A stretch of 51,744 nucleotides of DNA, taken from the NCBI GenBank assembly GCA_947372225.1, contig CANBSV010000007.1, positions 1 through 51,744 on the forward strand. Reading direction: 5' to 3'. Both the position numbers and the translations under genes were made by a program. This document shows positions 19,891 to 27,496 of this stretch, in pieces (position 1 is the first letter of the stretch; every line of letters starts with the position of its first letter). Source of the stretch: Burkholderiales bacterium. Its GTDB lineage: Bacteria > Pseudomonadota > Gammaproteobacteria > Burkholderiales > Burkholderiaceae_C. Below the pieces are notes generated by a model that searched no databases, was not told where the DNA came from, and was given only the letters and a program-made list of their open reading frames with translations.

Positions 19891-20754
19891 CTAGCGCAGG
19901 TTGGTCGGTGCGGTCTTGTAGAACTCGCGGTAGGCGGCGTACTCCGAACCGTCGGAGGCAACGAAGCCCGGGTTGCCCTGCAGCTTCACTGTCGCCGACG
20001 CGGCGGCCAGCACCTTCTGCCCTTCCGGGTCCTCGGCCATCTCCAGGAACGCGCGCCTGACCGCCTGCACGTCCTTGTCGGGCACCTTGCGGGCCGCCAT
20101 CAGCGCCAGGTCGTGCAAAGGCCCGGATTGCCACAGCACGCGAAGGGCCCTGTCCTCGCGTTTGGCCCAGCCCTCGCCGAGCTGCGAATTGATTCCCGAT
20201 GCCGCGACCTTGCCGGCAGCCAATTGGGCCAGCGCCCCATCGGCATTGCCGCCGAACACCACCACCACCTTGATGTTGCGAGTGAGCAGCTGGGCGTAGG
20301 CAAACTTGTAGGCGATCGGGGCTTCAGGCCCGGGGAAGCTCACGGTCTGGCTGGCCAGCTGTTCCAGCTCTTGCACCGGCGAGTCGGCCAGCACCACGAT
20401 CTGGCTGCGAACCGGGGGTGTCTGGCGCCGGCCAAACACCTTCCATCCCAGTTTTTCGCGCTCAGGGCTGAACATATGGTTCGAAAAGATGAACTCCACC
20501 TCGTTGGCCAGCACATAGGCAGTGGTGTCAGCGGAGGTGCGGCCGATCTTCATCTGCAGCTTCACACCGCTCTTGTACGAGACGTACTCGATGATCGGGT
20601 TCCAGTAGCGCGCGGTGAGCTCGATACCGTACTGGTTGACCGGCGAGAAGCTGTAGCTGCGCCCGGTTTGGGCCTGGGCGAGGTTGAAAAAGGCTGGCAG
20701 CCCCAGGGCGAGCAGGGCCATGATTTTCAGATGCGATCGGCGAAGGGGGTTCAC
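19891..20754 (-). CDS. PhnD-like periplasmic substrate-binding protein, probably a kinase accessory
   Basis: A 287-residue exported binding protein of the phosphate/phosphite/phosphonate (PhnD, PF12974) type. The signal peptide is in residues 1-27 (LKIMALLALGLPAFFNLAQA). The mature part has the usual order: SFSPVNQYGIELTARYWNPI, EFIFSNHMFSPE, a SQIVVLADSPV strand and GALAQLAAGKVAASGINS. GTG 20754 is chosen as start because it begins the signal peptide, with GAGAAG upstream; the open frame further upstream overlaps the preceding gene. No permease or ATPase genes are near, and it lies between an HD-GYP regulator (41 bp) and a membrane hybrid kinase (24 bp). A sensory rather than a transport role is therefore likely. 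The ligand is unknown. Confidence 0.85.
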   Translation of the reverse strand: MNPLRRSHLKIMALLALGLPAFFNLAQAQTGRSYSFSPVNQYGIELTARYWNPIIEYVSYKSGVKLQMKIGRTSADTTAYVLANEVEFIFSNHMFSPEREKLGWKVFGRRQTPPVRSQIVVLADSPVQELEQLASQTVSFPGPEAPIAYKFAYAQLLTRNIKVVVVFGGNADGALAQLAAGKVAASGINSQLGEGWAKREDRALRVLWQSGPLHDLALMAARKVPDKDVQAVRRAFLEMAEDPEGQKVLAAASATVKLQGNPGFVASDGSEYAAYREFYKTAPTNLR

Positions 20755-20795
20755 GGGCTTGTCTTCTCGTTGACGATGATGAGTCGGGCCGGCAA

Positions 20796-21854
20796 TCAGT
20801 CCAGCGTTCGATCGCGGAGTTCGATCTGCTCGTCCTGGAAGCGCTGCTTGATCTCGAGCACTTCGTCCCAATCACTGAGGAAGGCGTCCACGCAGGCCGG
20901 GTCGAAATGGGTGCCTCGGCCGTCGAGCAGAAATTGCCGCGCGCGGTCGACGCTCCAGGGTGTCTTGTAGGGGCGCGCGGAGGTCAAGGCGTCGAACACG
21001 TCGGCGACGGCGACGATGCGCCCGAACAAGGGAATGTTCTCCCCCGCCAGCCCGCGGGGATAACCGCTGCCATCGTACTTTTCGTGGTGCGTATAGGCGA
21101 TGTCTGCCGCCGCCTGCAACAGCGGCGAACTGCTGGCGCTCAACACCTTGTGACCGATCACGGCGTGCTGCCGCATCACGGCAAACTCCTCGTCGTCGAG
21201 CTTGCCCGGCTTGAGCAGGATCAGGTCGGGCGTGGCGACCTTGCCGATGTCGTGCATGGGCGTGGCCGTCAGCAGCAATTCCTGTTGCTCGGAACACAAA
21301 CCCATGCAGCGCGCGATCTGCCGCGAATATTGGGACATGCGCAGGATGTGCGCGCCGGTCTCCGGGTCGCGGTATTCCGCCGCCTTGGCCAGGCAGACGA
21401 TGGTCTCGCGGGCCTGGGCCACGATGGTCTGAGTAGCCTTGCGCACCTCGTCAGCCAGCCAGGCGGCATGGTCCGAGAGCTTCTTGTGGCTGGCGCGCAA
21501 CTCGAGCATGTTCTTGGCCCGGGCCAGGAATTCGACGTTGTCGACAGGCTTGTTGAGGAAGTCAGTGACGCCGCTCTTCAAGGCCTCGTGGCGCAACGCC
21601 GTCTCGTTGTTGGCCGTGACCATCAGCGTGGGAGTGTCCGGGTGCCGAACCCTGAACTGCTTCACCAGGTCGATGCCGCTGAGCTTAGGCATCATGTAGT
21701 CAACGATCAGGAGGTCCGGGTCGTTGCCCAGGCACCAATCCAATGCCTCCACCGAATCGGTGAAGCACGCAGGCTTGCATCCCGGCAGCTTGTTGACCAA
21801 GTGCTGCATGAACACGACGTTGATCCTTGCGTCGTCGACGATGGCCACCAGCAT
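20796..21854 (-). CDS. Response regulator with HD-GYP c-di-GMP phosphodiesterase domain (second copy)
   Basis: A 352-residue regulator with the same plan as the gene at 10140-11309. The receiver (1-120) has IVDDARIN and the phosphoacceptor in IVDYMMPKLSG; the HD-GYP domain has MHDIGKVATPD, HHEKYDGSGYP and DVFDALTSARPYK, all catalytic residues being kept. The two share long identical stretches (for example AAEYRDPETGAH and GRIVAVADV), so they are paralogues. It is the first gene of a minus-strand operon with the PhnD-like protein and the membrane hybrid kinase. ATG 21854 lies directly at the start of the receiver domain. Expected role: hydrolysis of c-di-GMP on phosphorylation by the kinase. 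Confidence 0.9.
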   Translation of the reverse strand: MLVAIVDDARINVVFMQHLVNKLPGCKPACFTDSVEALDWCLGNDPDLLIVDYMMPKLSGIDLVKQFRVRHPDTPTLMVTANNETALRHEALKSGVTDFLNKPVDNVEFLARAKNMLELRASHKKLSDHAAWLADEVRKATQTIVAQARETIVCLAKAAEYRDPETGAHILRMSQYSRQIARCMGLCSEQQELLLTATPMHDIGKVATPDLILLKPGKLDDEEFAVMRQHAVIGHKVLSASSSPLLQAAADIAYTHHEKYDGSGYPRGLAGENIPLFGRIVAVADVFDALTSARPYKTPWSVDRARQFLLDGRGTHFDPACVDAFLSDWDEVLEIKQRFQDEQIELRDRTLD

Positions 21855-22432
21855 TCGCTTCTCCGATCCGCTCTCGACTCAATGGGCTGTCGCATCGATA
21901 TCGACAACAGCCAGGCACTCTTGAGCACGGAAGGATGGCCCCCGCCAGCCAGATCGGCGGCTCAAACGACTTTCGTCGTGCCCTTGGGTGGCCAGAACCT
22001 GCCCCGGGGCCTTGCAGAATCAGTGGCGGCGAAGGCGGTGCTGGTGCCCAGTGGAATGACCGCGATGCGTATCGTCAATGGCGAGGCCGACACGCCGTGC
22101 AACCGGCGAGCGAACTTGCGATCGTCGACGGCGCGGTGCTTGTCGGCATGCTGCCCGAGAAGATCCAGAAGTTGACGACTCATGGCTGGGCTGTCGCGCG
22201 CGGCAGCCGGGTCGGAGACACAGTCCAAGTCTTCGTCCCCGCATTGTCGCTAATGCGGCGGCCTGGATGTTGATGGTGAGCGGGACCGAGCCGTCCCGCG
22301 TGCGATGACCGTCAACGCCCCGTTCAGCATCAGCATCAGCGCCAGCGCGATGGCTCGGGGATCGCCTGAACATCTCCCCCCGCCACTGAGACGCGCCCCG
22401 TACTTCTACGGCGGACTTTGATTGGGTCGATT
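21855..22432. other. Interval with decayed or unrecognised sequence
   Basis: No intact gene is supported. Two plus-strand frames look partly protein-like, one with LVPSGMTAMRIVNGEADTPC (about 22044-22100) and another with VDGAVLVGMLPEKIQKLTTH (about 22120-22180), and could be one broken gene, but I recognise neither. The right end (near 21855-21900) should hold the promoter of the minus-strand HD-GYP operon. No riboswitch or terminator is recognised. Confidence 0.3.
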
Positions 22433-22683
22433 CGACCCAAGCCCGTCCTAGAAGAGAGTGAATGAGCTTCTGGAACCGGTCGCTCGTCAGTGTGGCCAAC
22501 ATCTTGCTGCGGCTTGCATTCGCACCTGCCGCTATAGGTCGGGGACCTGCTGAGTCACGTGGTGCCGAGCTGGACCAGGCGGCTGCGCTGCTCCGAGCGG
22601 ATGCTTTCCAGCGGCAAATCAAGTAGCCGGGCGTCCACCTGCGCCGCGCGCTGCTTGTAGATACCGCAGCCCAGCACCAGGTC
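22433..22683. repeat. 251-bp direct repeat, copy B
   Basis: Partner of 16050-16300. This copy contains the last 43 codons of the Cache gene and 122 bp downstream of it, so it is probably the parent copy and the other the derived one. The two copies enclose the whole HD-GYP, PhnD-like and membrane-kinase operon. Confidence 0.9.
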
Positions 22684-23115
22684 AGACGAGACGGCCTCGA
22701 CGTACGAGGTCTTTAGGTCGACTGCGCCAGACTGCGGATTCGTGAAGGCGTAGTCGACCCAGCCGCCTCCGCGGCCGGCCTGGTCGAAGGCGTCTCGCAC
22801 GAGCTTGTCGCCATCCACACCCGGATTGTCTCGAACCGCGCTGCCGACCTTGCCAGCATTGCCTGCAAACGCCCGATAGACGCCGTTGCGATCGAACGCG
22901 AAGACGTACATGTCCTTGTCGGTGTAGTCGCAAGCTTCCTCGGTGATCCGGCGAAGTGCCGCCTGTCCCTGGGCGCGGTACAGATCCACGGCCCTATGGA
23001 CGAAGGCCAGTGCTGTCGGCGCCAACAACCTATTCGCCGAAAGCCTCGCCGAAGTTGGATGCGAACCCATCGCGTCAACGTTAGATGCCATCCCAGCGGC
23101 GCAAGATGTAGTCAC
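22555..23115 (-). CDS. Cache-domain protein without output domain
   Basis: A protein of up to 186 residues consisting of a single Cache domain (residues 40-155): HRAVDLYRAQGQAALRRITE, DKDMYVFAFDRNGVYRAF, GGGWVDYAF and LVLGCGIYK, the same order as in the sensor parts of chemotaxis receptors and in small periplasmic Cache proteins. There is no signal peptide, transmembrane segment or signalling domain. GTG 23115 or ATG 23091 could be the start. The gene begins only 21 bp from the att-like repeat, so its N-terminus and promoter may have been cut off at the island edge; it may be a remnant. A short tail of 35 residues follows the domain and is duplicated at 16172-16300. Confidence 0.6.
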   Translation of the reverse strand: MTTSCAAGMASNVDAMGSHPTSARLSANRLLAPTALAFVHRAVDLYRAQGQAALRRITEEACDYTDKDMYVFAFDRNGVYRAFAGNAGKVGSAVRDNPGVDGDKLVRDAFDQAGRGGGWVDYAFTNPQSGAVDLKTSYVEAVSSDLVLGCGIYKQRAAQVDARLLDLPLESIRSEQRSRLVQLGTT

Positions 23116-23136
23116 CAGGACGGCGACTTCGAGCGC

Positions 23137-23212
23137 AAATCAAAAAGGGTCAGTTCCTTGTGAGAACTGACCCCTTGATTCAACTGGTGCGGCTGGCAGG
23201 AATCGAACCCAC
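23137..23212. repeat. Direct repeat, right copy (in tRNA-Arg; att-like)
   Basis: Partner of 9683-9758 (one difference in 76 bases). It covers the tRNA terminator and the last 28 nt of the intact tRNA-Arg gene. Continuity of the tRNA to its 5' end marks this as the side where integration would have restored the gene. Confidence 0.85.
23142..23173 (-). terminator. Rho-independent terminator of tRNA-Arg
   Basis: Perfect 9-bp stem GGGTCAGTT (23147-23155) and AACTGACCC (23165-23173), 9-nt loop, followed on the minus strand by TTTTT. It lies 12 bp beyond the tRNA 3' end. Confidence 0.85.
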
Positions 23213-23261
23213 GACCCCTTGGTTCGTAGCCAAGTACTCTATCCAGCTGAGCTACAGCCGC
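23185..23261 (-). tRNA. tRNA-Arg (anticodon ACG)
   Basis: A 77-nt cloverleaf on the minus strand: acceptor GCGGCTG paired with CAGCCGC, D arm GCTC...GAGT, anticodon arm CTTGG-CTACGAA-CCAAG with anticodon ACG (reads CGU and, after deamination to inosine, CGC and CGA), T arm around GGTTCGATTCC, and encoded CCA. The gene is intact, has its own terminator, and its 3' end is duplicated at 9731-9758. Confidence 0.97.
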
Positions 23262-23272
23262 AGCGAGGCGCG

Positions 23273-23278
23273 ACTATA
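23273..23278 (-). promoter_or_regulatory. Probable -10 box of tRNA-Arg
   Basis: TATAGT on the minus strand, 11 bp before the tRNA 5' end and followed by a GC-rich discriminator (CGCGCC), as is usual for stable RNA promoters. No good -35 is visible at 17 bp. Confidence 0.5.
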
Positions 23279-23295
23279 CACCGGCAAAACGCCAT

Positions 23296-24543
23296 TCAGC
23301 CGAGCGTTGCCGCCTTCCGATAGCTTTCTTCAACGCGTTCGCCGTTGTGCTCTGTTTTGGCGAGTTGAGCCAGCGTGAGCCACGCCATGCGCCGCGACGC
23401 GACGGGCAGGTCCGCGTGATTGGCTGCGGTCTCCAGCGGTTCGCGTGCCTTGCCCCACAGCTGCCGTTCGGCCAGCGCCGCGCCCACTGCGTGGGCCACC
23501 GAGGCGTCGCGGGGAAATGCCTGGCGCGCGGACTCCAGTCGTGGCAGCCAGTCGACGCCGATGCCGGCAACGGAGCACACCAGCGCATGTGACAGTGCCT
23601 GCCGCTCGTCATCAGCACAGGCTTCGATGCGGGCCCATGCCGGGCGCAGCCAGCTTCGTGCGTCTTCCGGTGAACCCAACTTGGCAGCGCGCAAGGCTGC
23701 TCGCGAAACCACGAGCGCATCGCGCCGGTCGGCGACGTCGAGTGACACCCAAGTGCGGCGCAACTGATCGATGTCATGCGCAGTGTCGAGGCACTCCATC
23801 GCCAGCGAACGCAACAGGCCGAGTCCGGCATCCCTGGACAGGCCCTGGTGCTTGATCAGCAAGCGTGCGGTCTTGAGGCCTTCATGGGGCTGCTTTGCCA
23901 ACCGTGATGCTTGGAGCCTCAAGCGAAGCGCTTGCGTTCGCCGTGCCACGCCAGCCGGCAAGTCGCCCAGCAAGCTGAGGCTGCGCGGCGCGTCGCGGTC
24001 ATCGATGGCCCATTCGGCAGCGAGCAATCGCGCACCTTCCTCGGCAGCGCGCGCCGCCGAGTTGCCCTGGGCGCGCTGGAAGACACGCGTCAACAACTCG
24101 TCGCGGGCGGCGCGGTCTTGCAAACGGTGCGCGCTGCCCGCAGCGATCAGCAGGCCCAGCGCACTGAACTCTGCATCGTGCTGCAACTCGGGTGTGCCGT
24201 CCTGAATGGACAGGGCACGCTGCGCGGCAGCTTTCGAGCGGCTGAACCGTCCGGCGAAATACTGCGCCAGCGCTTCACGCAGCGCGGCCTGGGCGCTGCG
24301 CTCACGGCGTGCCACGCGCCACAGCCGGGCGCGCTCGGGCAGGCCCACGAGCGCGTTGACGGCGTCAATCAGCGAGACGAGCGCAAAACAGCTGCCCAAC
24401 AACAGCAGCAAGAACAAATTGAGCGACATGTCGAAGCGCCATGAGCCACCGTAGATGCTCACCAACCCGTCATTGGCCCCCAGCGTCGACGAGGCCACCA
24501 CCGCAGCGCCGAACAACAAGATGAACCAGATGACCGCGCGCAT
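23296..24543 (-). CDS. hemY: HemY, haem biosynthesis-associated TPR membrane protein
   Basis: A 415-residue protein of the proteobacterial HemY family (not protoporphyrinogen oxidase of the same name in Bacillus). Two N-terminal transmembrane helices (about 1-22 and 40-62) are followed by helical TPR-like repeats rich in alanine and arginine to the C-terminus. It is the last gene of the hemC-hemD-hemX-hemY row, 16 bp behind hemX. It is thought to act as an inner-membrane scaffold in tetrapyrrole metabolism; its exact role is not established. ATG 24543 begins the first membrane helix. Confidence 0.9.
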   Translation of the reverse strand: MRAVIWFILLFGAAVVASSTLGANDGLVSIYGGSWRFDMSLNLFLLLLLGSCFALVSLIDAVNALVGLPERARLWRVARRERSAQAALREALAQYFAGRFSRSKAAAQRALSIQDGTPELQHDAEFSALGLLIAAGSAHRLQDRAARDELLTRVFQRAQGNSAARAAEEGARLLAAEWAIDDRDAPRSLSLLGDLPAGVARRTQALRLRLQASRLAKQPHEGLKTARLLIKHQGLSRDAGLGLLRSLAMECLDTAHDIDQLRRTWVSLDVADRRDALVVSRAALRAAKLGSPEDARSWLRPAWARIEACADDERQALSHALVCSVAGIGVDWLPRLESARQAFPRDASVAHAVGAALAERQLWGKAREPLETAANHADLPVASRRMAWLTLAQLAKTEHNGERVEESYRKAATLG

Positions 24544-24559
24544 GGATGTCCGCTACCGG

Positions 24560-25666
24560 TCAGCGGCCTGCCGAGACGGCCGTCAGCGCGACCAGCGTGT
24601 CGTCCGGTTTGGGCATCGTGACCTGTCGGGCCAGCACGCTGACCTGACGTACAAGATCGCTCGCCAGCATGGTGCGGCGTGAACTGTGGTCGAAATAACG
24701 ATCCAGAGCCGTCTGCACCACCTGCAGGTCACGCTGCGCGGTATCAAACTGCCGGCTCAGCAAGGCCAGCCGGGCGTTGAGCAGTCGCAGCTTGACGTTT
24801 TCGCGGACGAAGAAGGCGTTGTCCGGCGCCAGCAGCATCGCGTCGGGGTGGTCGATGCGGGTGACCCGGATGAGCGATTTCGCCTCTGCCCACACCCGCT
24901 CCGAAATCGCCTTCCAGCCGGCATTCCAGTCGGGCCACCACGTGGGCAGCACGGTCGATGCAGCCGCCTCGGGCACCGCCGCCGAAGTGCGTGCCTCGGC
25001 GCTGGACAGCAATGGCAATTCGTCGATGAGACGCACGGCCTCGTCGAGCTTGATGCTCAGGCTCGGGATGTCAGGCGCCGCCACCGACTTGACGCGGTCC
25101 AGATCACGGGCGATGGCACGGCGCACACCCTCGAGTCGCGGTTGGTCGTAGCGGGTCAGCCGTTCGTCGGCCTGCTTGAGCATGGCCACCAGAGGCTCCG
25201 CGCTGCCCGTCAGCGCGGCCTGCTGCATGGCCACGCGCAGCCCGGCATCGATGTCGACGAGCAGGTTCTCGTCTCGCGATCGCGACAGCGAGCGCATCAA
25301 GTCTTCAAGTTGCGTACGCTGAATGGCGACTTCGGCCACGCGTGCTTCGAGCAGCGTCACCTTGGCCGCGGCAGCCAGCACGGTGTCTTGCGACTGCTTG
25401 GCCAGCAACCGGGATTCGCCGGCTTGCGCTTGCGATTCCTCGATGCGCTGCACCAGTTCTTTTTCGATGACCTTGACGCGCTGGCTGGTCTTCCAGGCGA
25501 CGGTGAGGCTCACGCCGGCGACCACCGCCAGCATGGCGGCCAGTGCGTACCAGCCACGCACATCGCCGAGGCCTGATGGGGCGAGCTGTGGTGTCTCTGA
25601 TGCGACGGTCTGGGGCAGCGCTGTCGCTGGATCGATGGGTTGTGCGGCGCTGGAGATGTCGTTCAC
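24560..25666 (-). CDS. hemX: HemX, uroporphyrinogen-III C-methyltransferase-like membrane protein
   Basis: A 368-residue protein of the HemX family: a proline/alanine-rich cytoplasmic N-terminus, one transmembrane helix (about 39-57, WYALAAMLAVVAGVSLTVAW), then a long coiled coil (60-130) and a helical periplasmic domain containing WWPDWNAGWKAISERVW and LLNARLALLSRQFDTAQRDL. Although often annotated as a methyltransferase, the protein has no SAM-binding fold. Its ATG (25666) overlaps the hemD stop by 4 bp (ATGA), so translation is coupled. It probably forms a complex with HemY in the membrane. Confidence 0.9.
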   Translation of the reverse strand: MNDISSAAQPIDPATALPQTVASETPQLAPSGLGDVRGWYALAAMLAVVAGVSLTVAWKTSQRVKVIEKELVQRIEESQAQAGESRLLAKQSQDTVLAAAAKVTLLEARVAEVAIQRTQLEDLMRSLSRSRDENLLVDIDAGLRVAMQQAALTGSAEPLVAMLKQADERLTRYDQPRLEGVRRAIARDLDRVKSVAAPDIPSLSIKLDEAVRLIDELPLLSSAEARTSAAVPEAAASTVLPTWWPDWNAGWKAISERVWAEAKSLIRVTRIDHPDAMLLAPDNAFFVRENVKLRLLNARLALLSRQFDTAQRDLQVVQTALDRYFDHSSRRTMLASDLVRQVSVLARQVTMPKPDDTLVALTAVSAGR

Positions 25667-26439
25667 GATGAAGAAGATTGTAGGGAGGCCACCATGTCAG
25701 CCAGCCCGGGGCGCACCAGTCGCACCGATGAAAAGCCGGCACGGCGCGCGGCGCTGGCGATGCGCGGGTGGGTGACCAGCGCACGCGCGCCTGATGGCAG
25801 CGCCAGCGGCGGGTCCCGTTGCGCCAGATGGCGTGTCAGGTGTTCGACCGATTCGGAGCTGCTGAACAGCCACAGATGATCGGTGGGTGCCGCCAGCGCC
25901 TCGGCCAGAAGCGATCGCGCCGATGTGTTCCAGTCGGGTTCGGTGCGCCGGTAGGCGGCCACGAAGTCCACCGTGGCCCCGTTTTCGCGCAGGGTGTCGG
26001 CCAGCCATTCGCGCCCGCCCTCGCCGCGCACGATCTGCACGCTGGCGCCTTGCCAGTCGATCAGCTGCAGCCGCTGCTGCCACAGGGTTTCGGAATCGAA
26101 CTGAGCACTGTCGGATGCCGGCTCGACGATTTGAGCCGCCGTCAGGCCACCGGCACGCAGCGCTGCCGTGGTGCCCGGCCCGGTCGATCCTGCCCTCACG
26201 CCGAGGGGCCAGGCCAGGTCGGCCGGGCGCATGGCAAAGAAGTGCTCCACGGCATTGGCGCTCACGAAAAAAACCAGCCTGCGGGTGCCGAGTTGCTGCC
26301 AAGCACTGGCGATCGGCTCGCCATCAAGGGGGCCGCAGATTTGCATCAATGGCAGTGCGACTGCATCCACCCCATGCGCCGCCAGCGACTCGACCCAAGC
26401 GGTGGCCTGCGCGACAGGTCGGGTGACGATGACACGCAT
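25663..26439 (-). CDS. hemD: Uroporphyrinogen-III synthase
   Basis: A 258-residue enzyme that closes and rearranges hydroxymethylbilane to uroporphyrinogen III, the branch point of haem and sirohaem synthesis. The poorly conserved HemD fold is recognisable from VIVTRPVAQATAWVESL at the start, FVSANAVEHFF near residue 58, the GPGTTAAL block near 88, and WLFSSSESVEHL near 190. The ATG at 26439 begins the protein directly at the first strand. It lies 59 bp behind hemC and overlaps hemX by 4 bp, forming a haem operon. Confidence 0.9.
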   Translation of the reverse strand: MRVIVTRPVAQATAWVESLAAHGVDAVALPLMQICGPLDGEPIASAWQQLGTRRLVFFVSANAVEHFFAMRPADLAWPLGVRAGSTGPGTTAALRAGGLTAAQIVEPASDSAQFDSETLWQQRLQLIDWQGASVQIVRGEGGREWLADTLRENGATVDFVAAYRRTEPDWNTSARSLLAEALAAPTDHLWLFSSSESVEHLTRHLAQRDPPLALPSGARALVTHPRIASAARRAGFSSVRLVRPGLADMVASLQSSSS

Positions 26440-26498
26440 GGCAGAAGTCCTTGAATGCTGCTGAGGCCGCGGCGGTGCGGGCGAGGTGCCCGCCGGAC

Positions 26499-27428
26499 TC
26501 AGAGGCAGGAGAGGTAGGCAGCCGCGCCCGCGTCGCGCAAGGTCGCGGCCGCGCGTTCGCCCAGCGCGCGCGCTTCGGACTCGCTATCGACCCGACCACG
26601 CACGGCGGCCCACAGCAGTGGTGCGCTGGCGTCTTCAGGGTGACCCACCGCGGCGCGCAGGCTCAGCTCTCCGTCTTGCCACACCGCGTGAGCGGCCAGC
26701 GGCATGCTGCAACTGCCACCCAGCGCGCGCGACACGGCACGTTCGGCGTGGACCGCCAAAAAGGTGGGGGTGTGGATCAGCGCGGTCAGCGTCTGACGCA
26801 GTTCGGTGGCATCGCTGCGCACCTCCAGACCGAGTGCGCCCTGTCCGGCACACGGCAGCATCTGATCGGTCGGGAATTCGCTGCGGATGCGTGCAGCCAG
26901 CCCGAGCCGCTTGAGGCCCGCAGCGGCCAGCACGATGGCGTGGTATTGGCCTTCATCGAGTTTGCGCAGCCGGGTGTCGAGGTTGCCGCGCAGCGGCTCG
27001 ATCAGCAGATCCGGACGCAGTGCACGCAGTTGCACCACGCGGCGCAGGCTCGAGGTGCCCACTCGCGCGCCTTGCGGCAGATCGGCCAGCGAGGCGAAGT
27101 CGTTCGACACGAAGGCATCGCGCGGGTCTTCTCGCTCCATCACCGCGGCCAGTTCGAAACCCTCGGGCAGGTCCATGGGCACGTCCTTGAGCGAATGCAC
27201 GGCGAGTTGCGCGCGGCCTTCTTCGAGGGCGGTCTCGAGTTCCTTGACGAACAGACCCTTGCCGCCGACCTTGGACAGCGTGCGGTCGAGAATCTCGTCG
27301 CCTCGCGTGGTCATGCCGAGCAGTTGAACTTGCAGCCCGAATCGGTCTTGGAGCAGATCGCGAACATGTTCTGCTTGCCAAAGGGCAAGGCGGCTTTCGC
27401 GCGTGGCGATGATGATGTGTGAGGTCAT
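26499..27428 (-). CDS. hemC: Hydroxymethylbilane synthase (porphobilinogen deaminase)
   Basis: A 309-residue enzyme of normal length that joins four porphobilinogen units to hydroxymethylbilane. Conserved features are ATRESRLALWQ at the N-terminus, KGLFVKELE, VHSLKDVP (with the catalytic aspartate just beyond), GTSSLRR, RGNLDTRLRK and the dipyrromethane-cofactor cysteine Cys240 in GGSCSMPLAAH. It is the first gene of the hemC-hemD-hemX-hemY operon and is divergent from ppc; the 68 bp between them must hold both promoters. Assignment is certain. Confidence 0.97.
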   Translation of the reverse strand: MTSHIIIATRESRLALWQAEHVRDLLQDRFGLQVQLLGMTTRGDEILDRTLSKVGGKGLFVKELETALEEGRAQLAVHSLKDVPMDLPEGFELAAVMEREDPRDAFVSNDFASLADLPQGARVGTSSLRRVVQLRALRPDLLIEPLRGNLDTRLRKLDEGQYHAIVLAAAGLKRLGLAARIRSEFPTDQMLPCAGQGALGLEVRSDATELRQTLTALIHTPTFLAVHAERAVSRALGGSCSMPLAAHAVWQDGELSLRAAVGHPEDASAPLLWAAVRGRVDSESEARALGERAAATLRDAGAAAYLSCL

Positions 27429-27496
27429 GCAAGATCCTAGCAGGCGCGCGTCTTGCAGCGCCTATGAGAAATCCCCGATCCGGAGACCTGAACGCC

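Noticed and set aside
19891..20754. Phosphonate transport function for the PhnD-like protein
   Set aside because: No permease, ATPase or phosphonate-degradation gene is nearby; the operon context points to signalling.
18559..20970. 803-residue plus-strand open frame opposite the membrane hybrid kinase
   Set aside because: It is antisense to well-supported kinase, PhnD-like and HD-GYP genes and its translation has no recognisable domain; long antisense frames are common in high-GC DNA.
24560..25666. Uroporphyrinogen-III methyltransferase activity for HemX
   Set aside because: The protein is a single-pass membrane coiled-coil protein without a SAM-binding fold; the enzyme name is an inherited mis-annotation.
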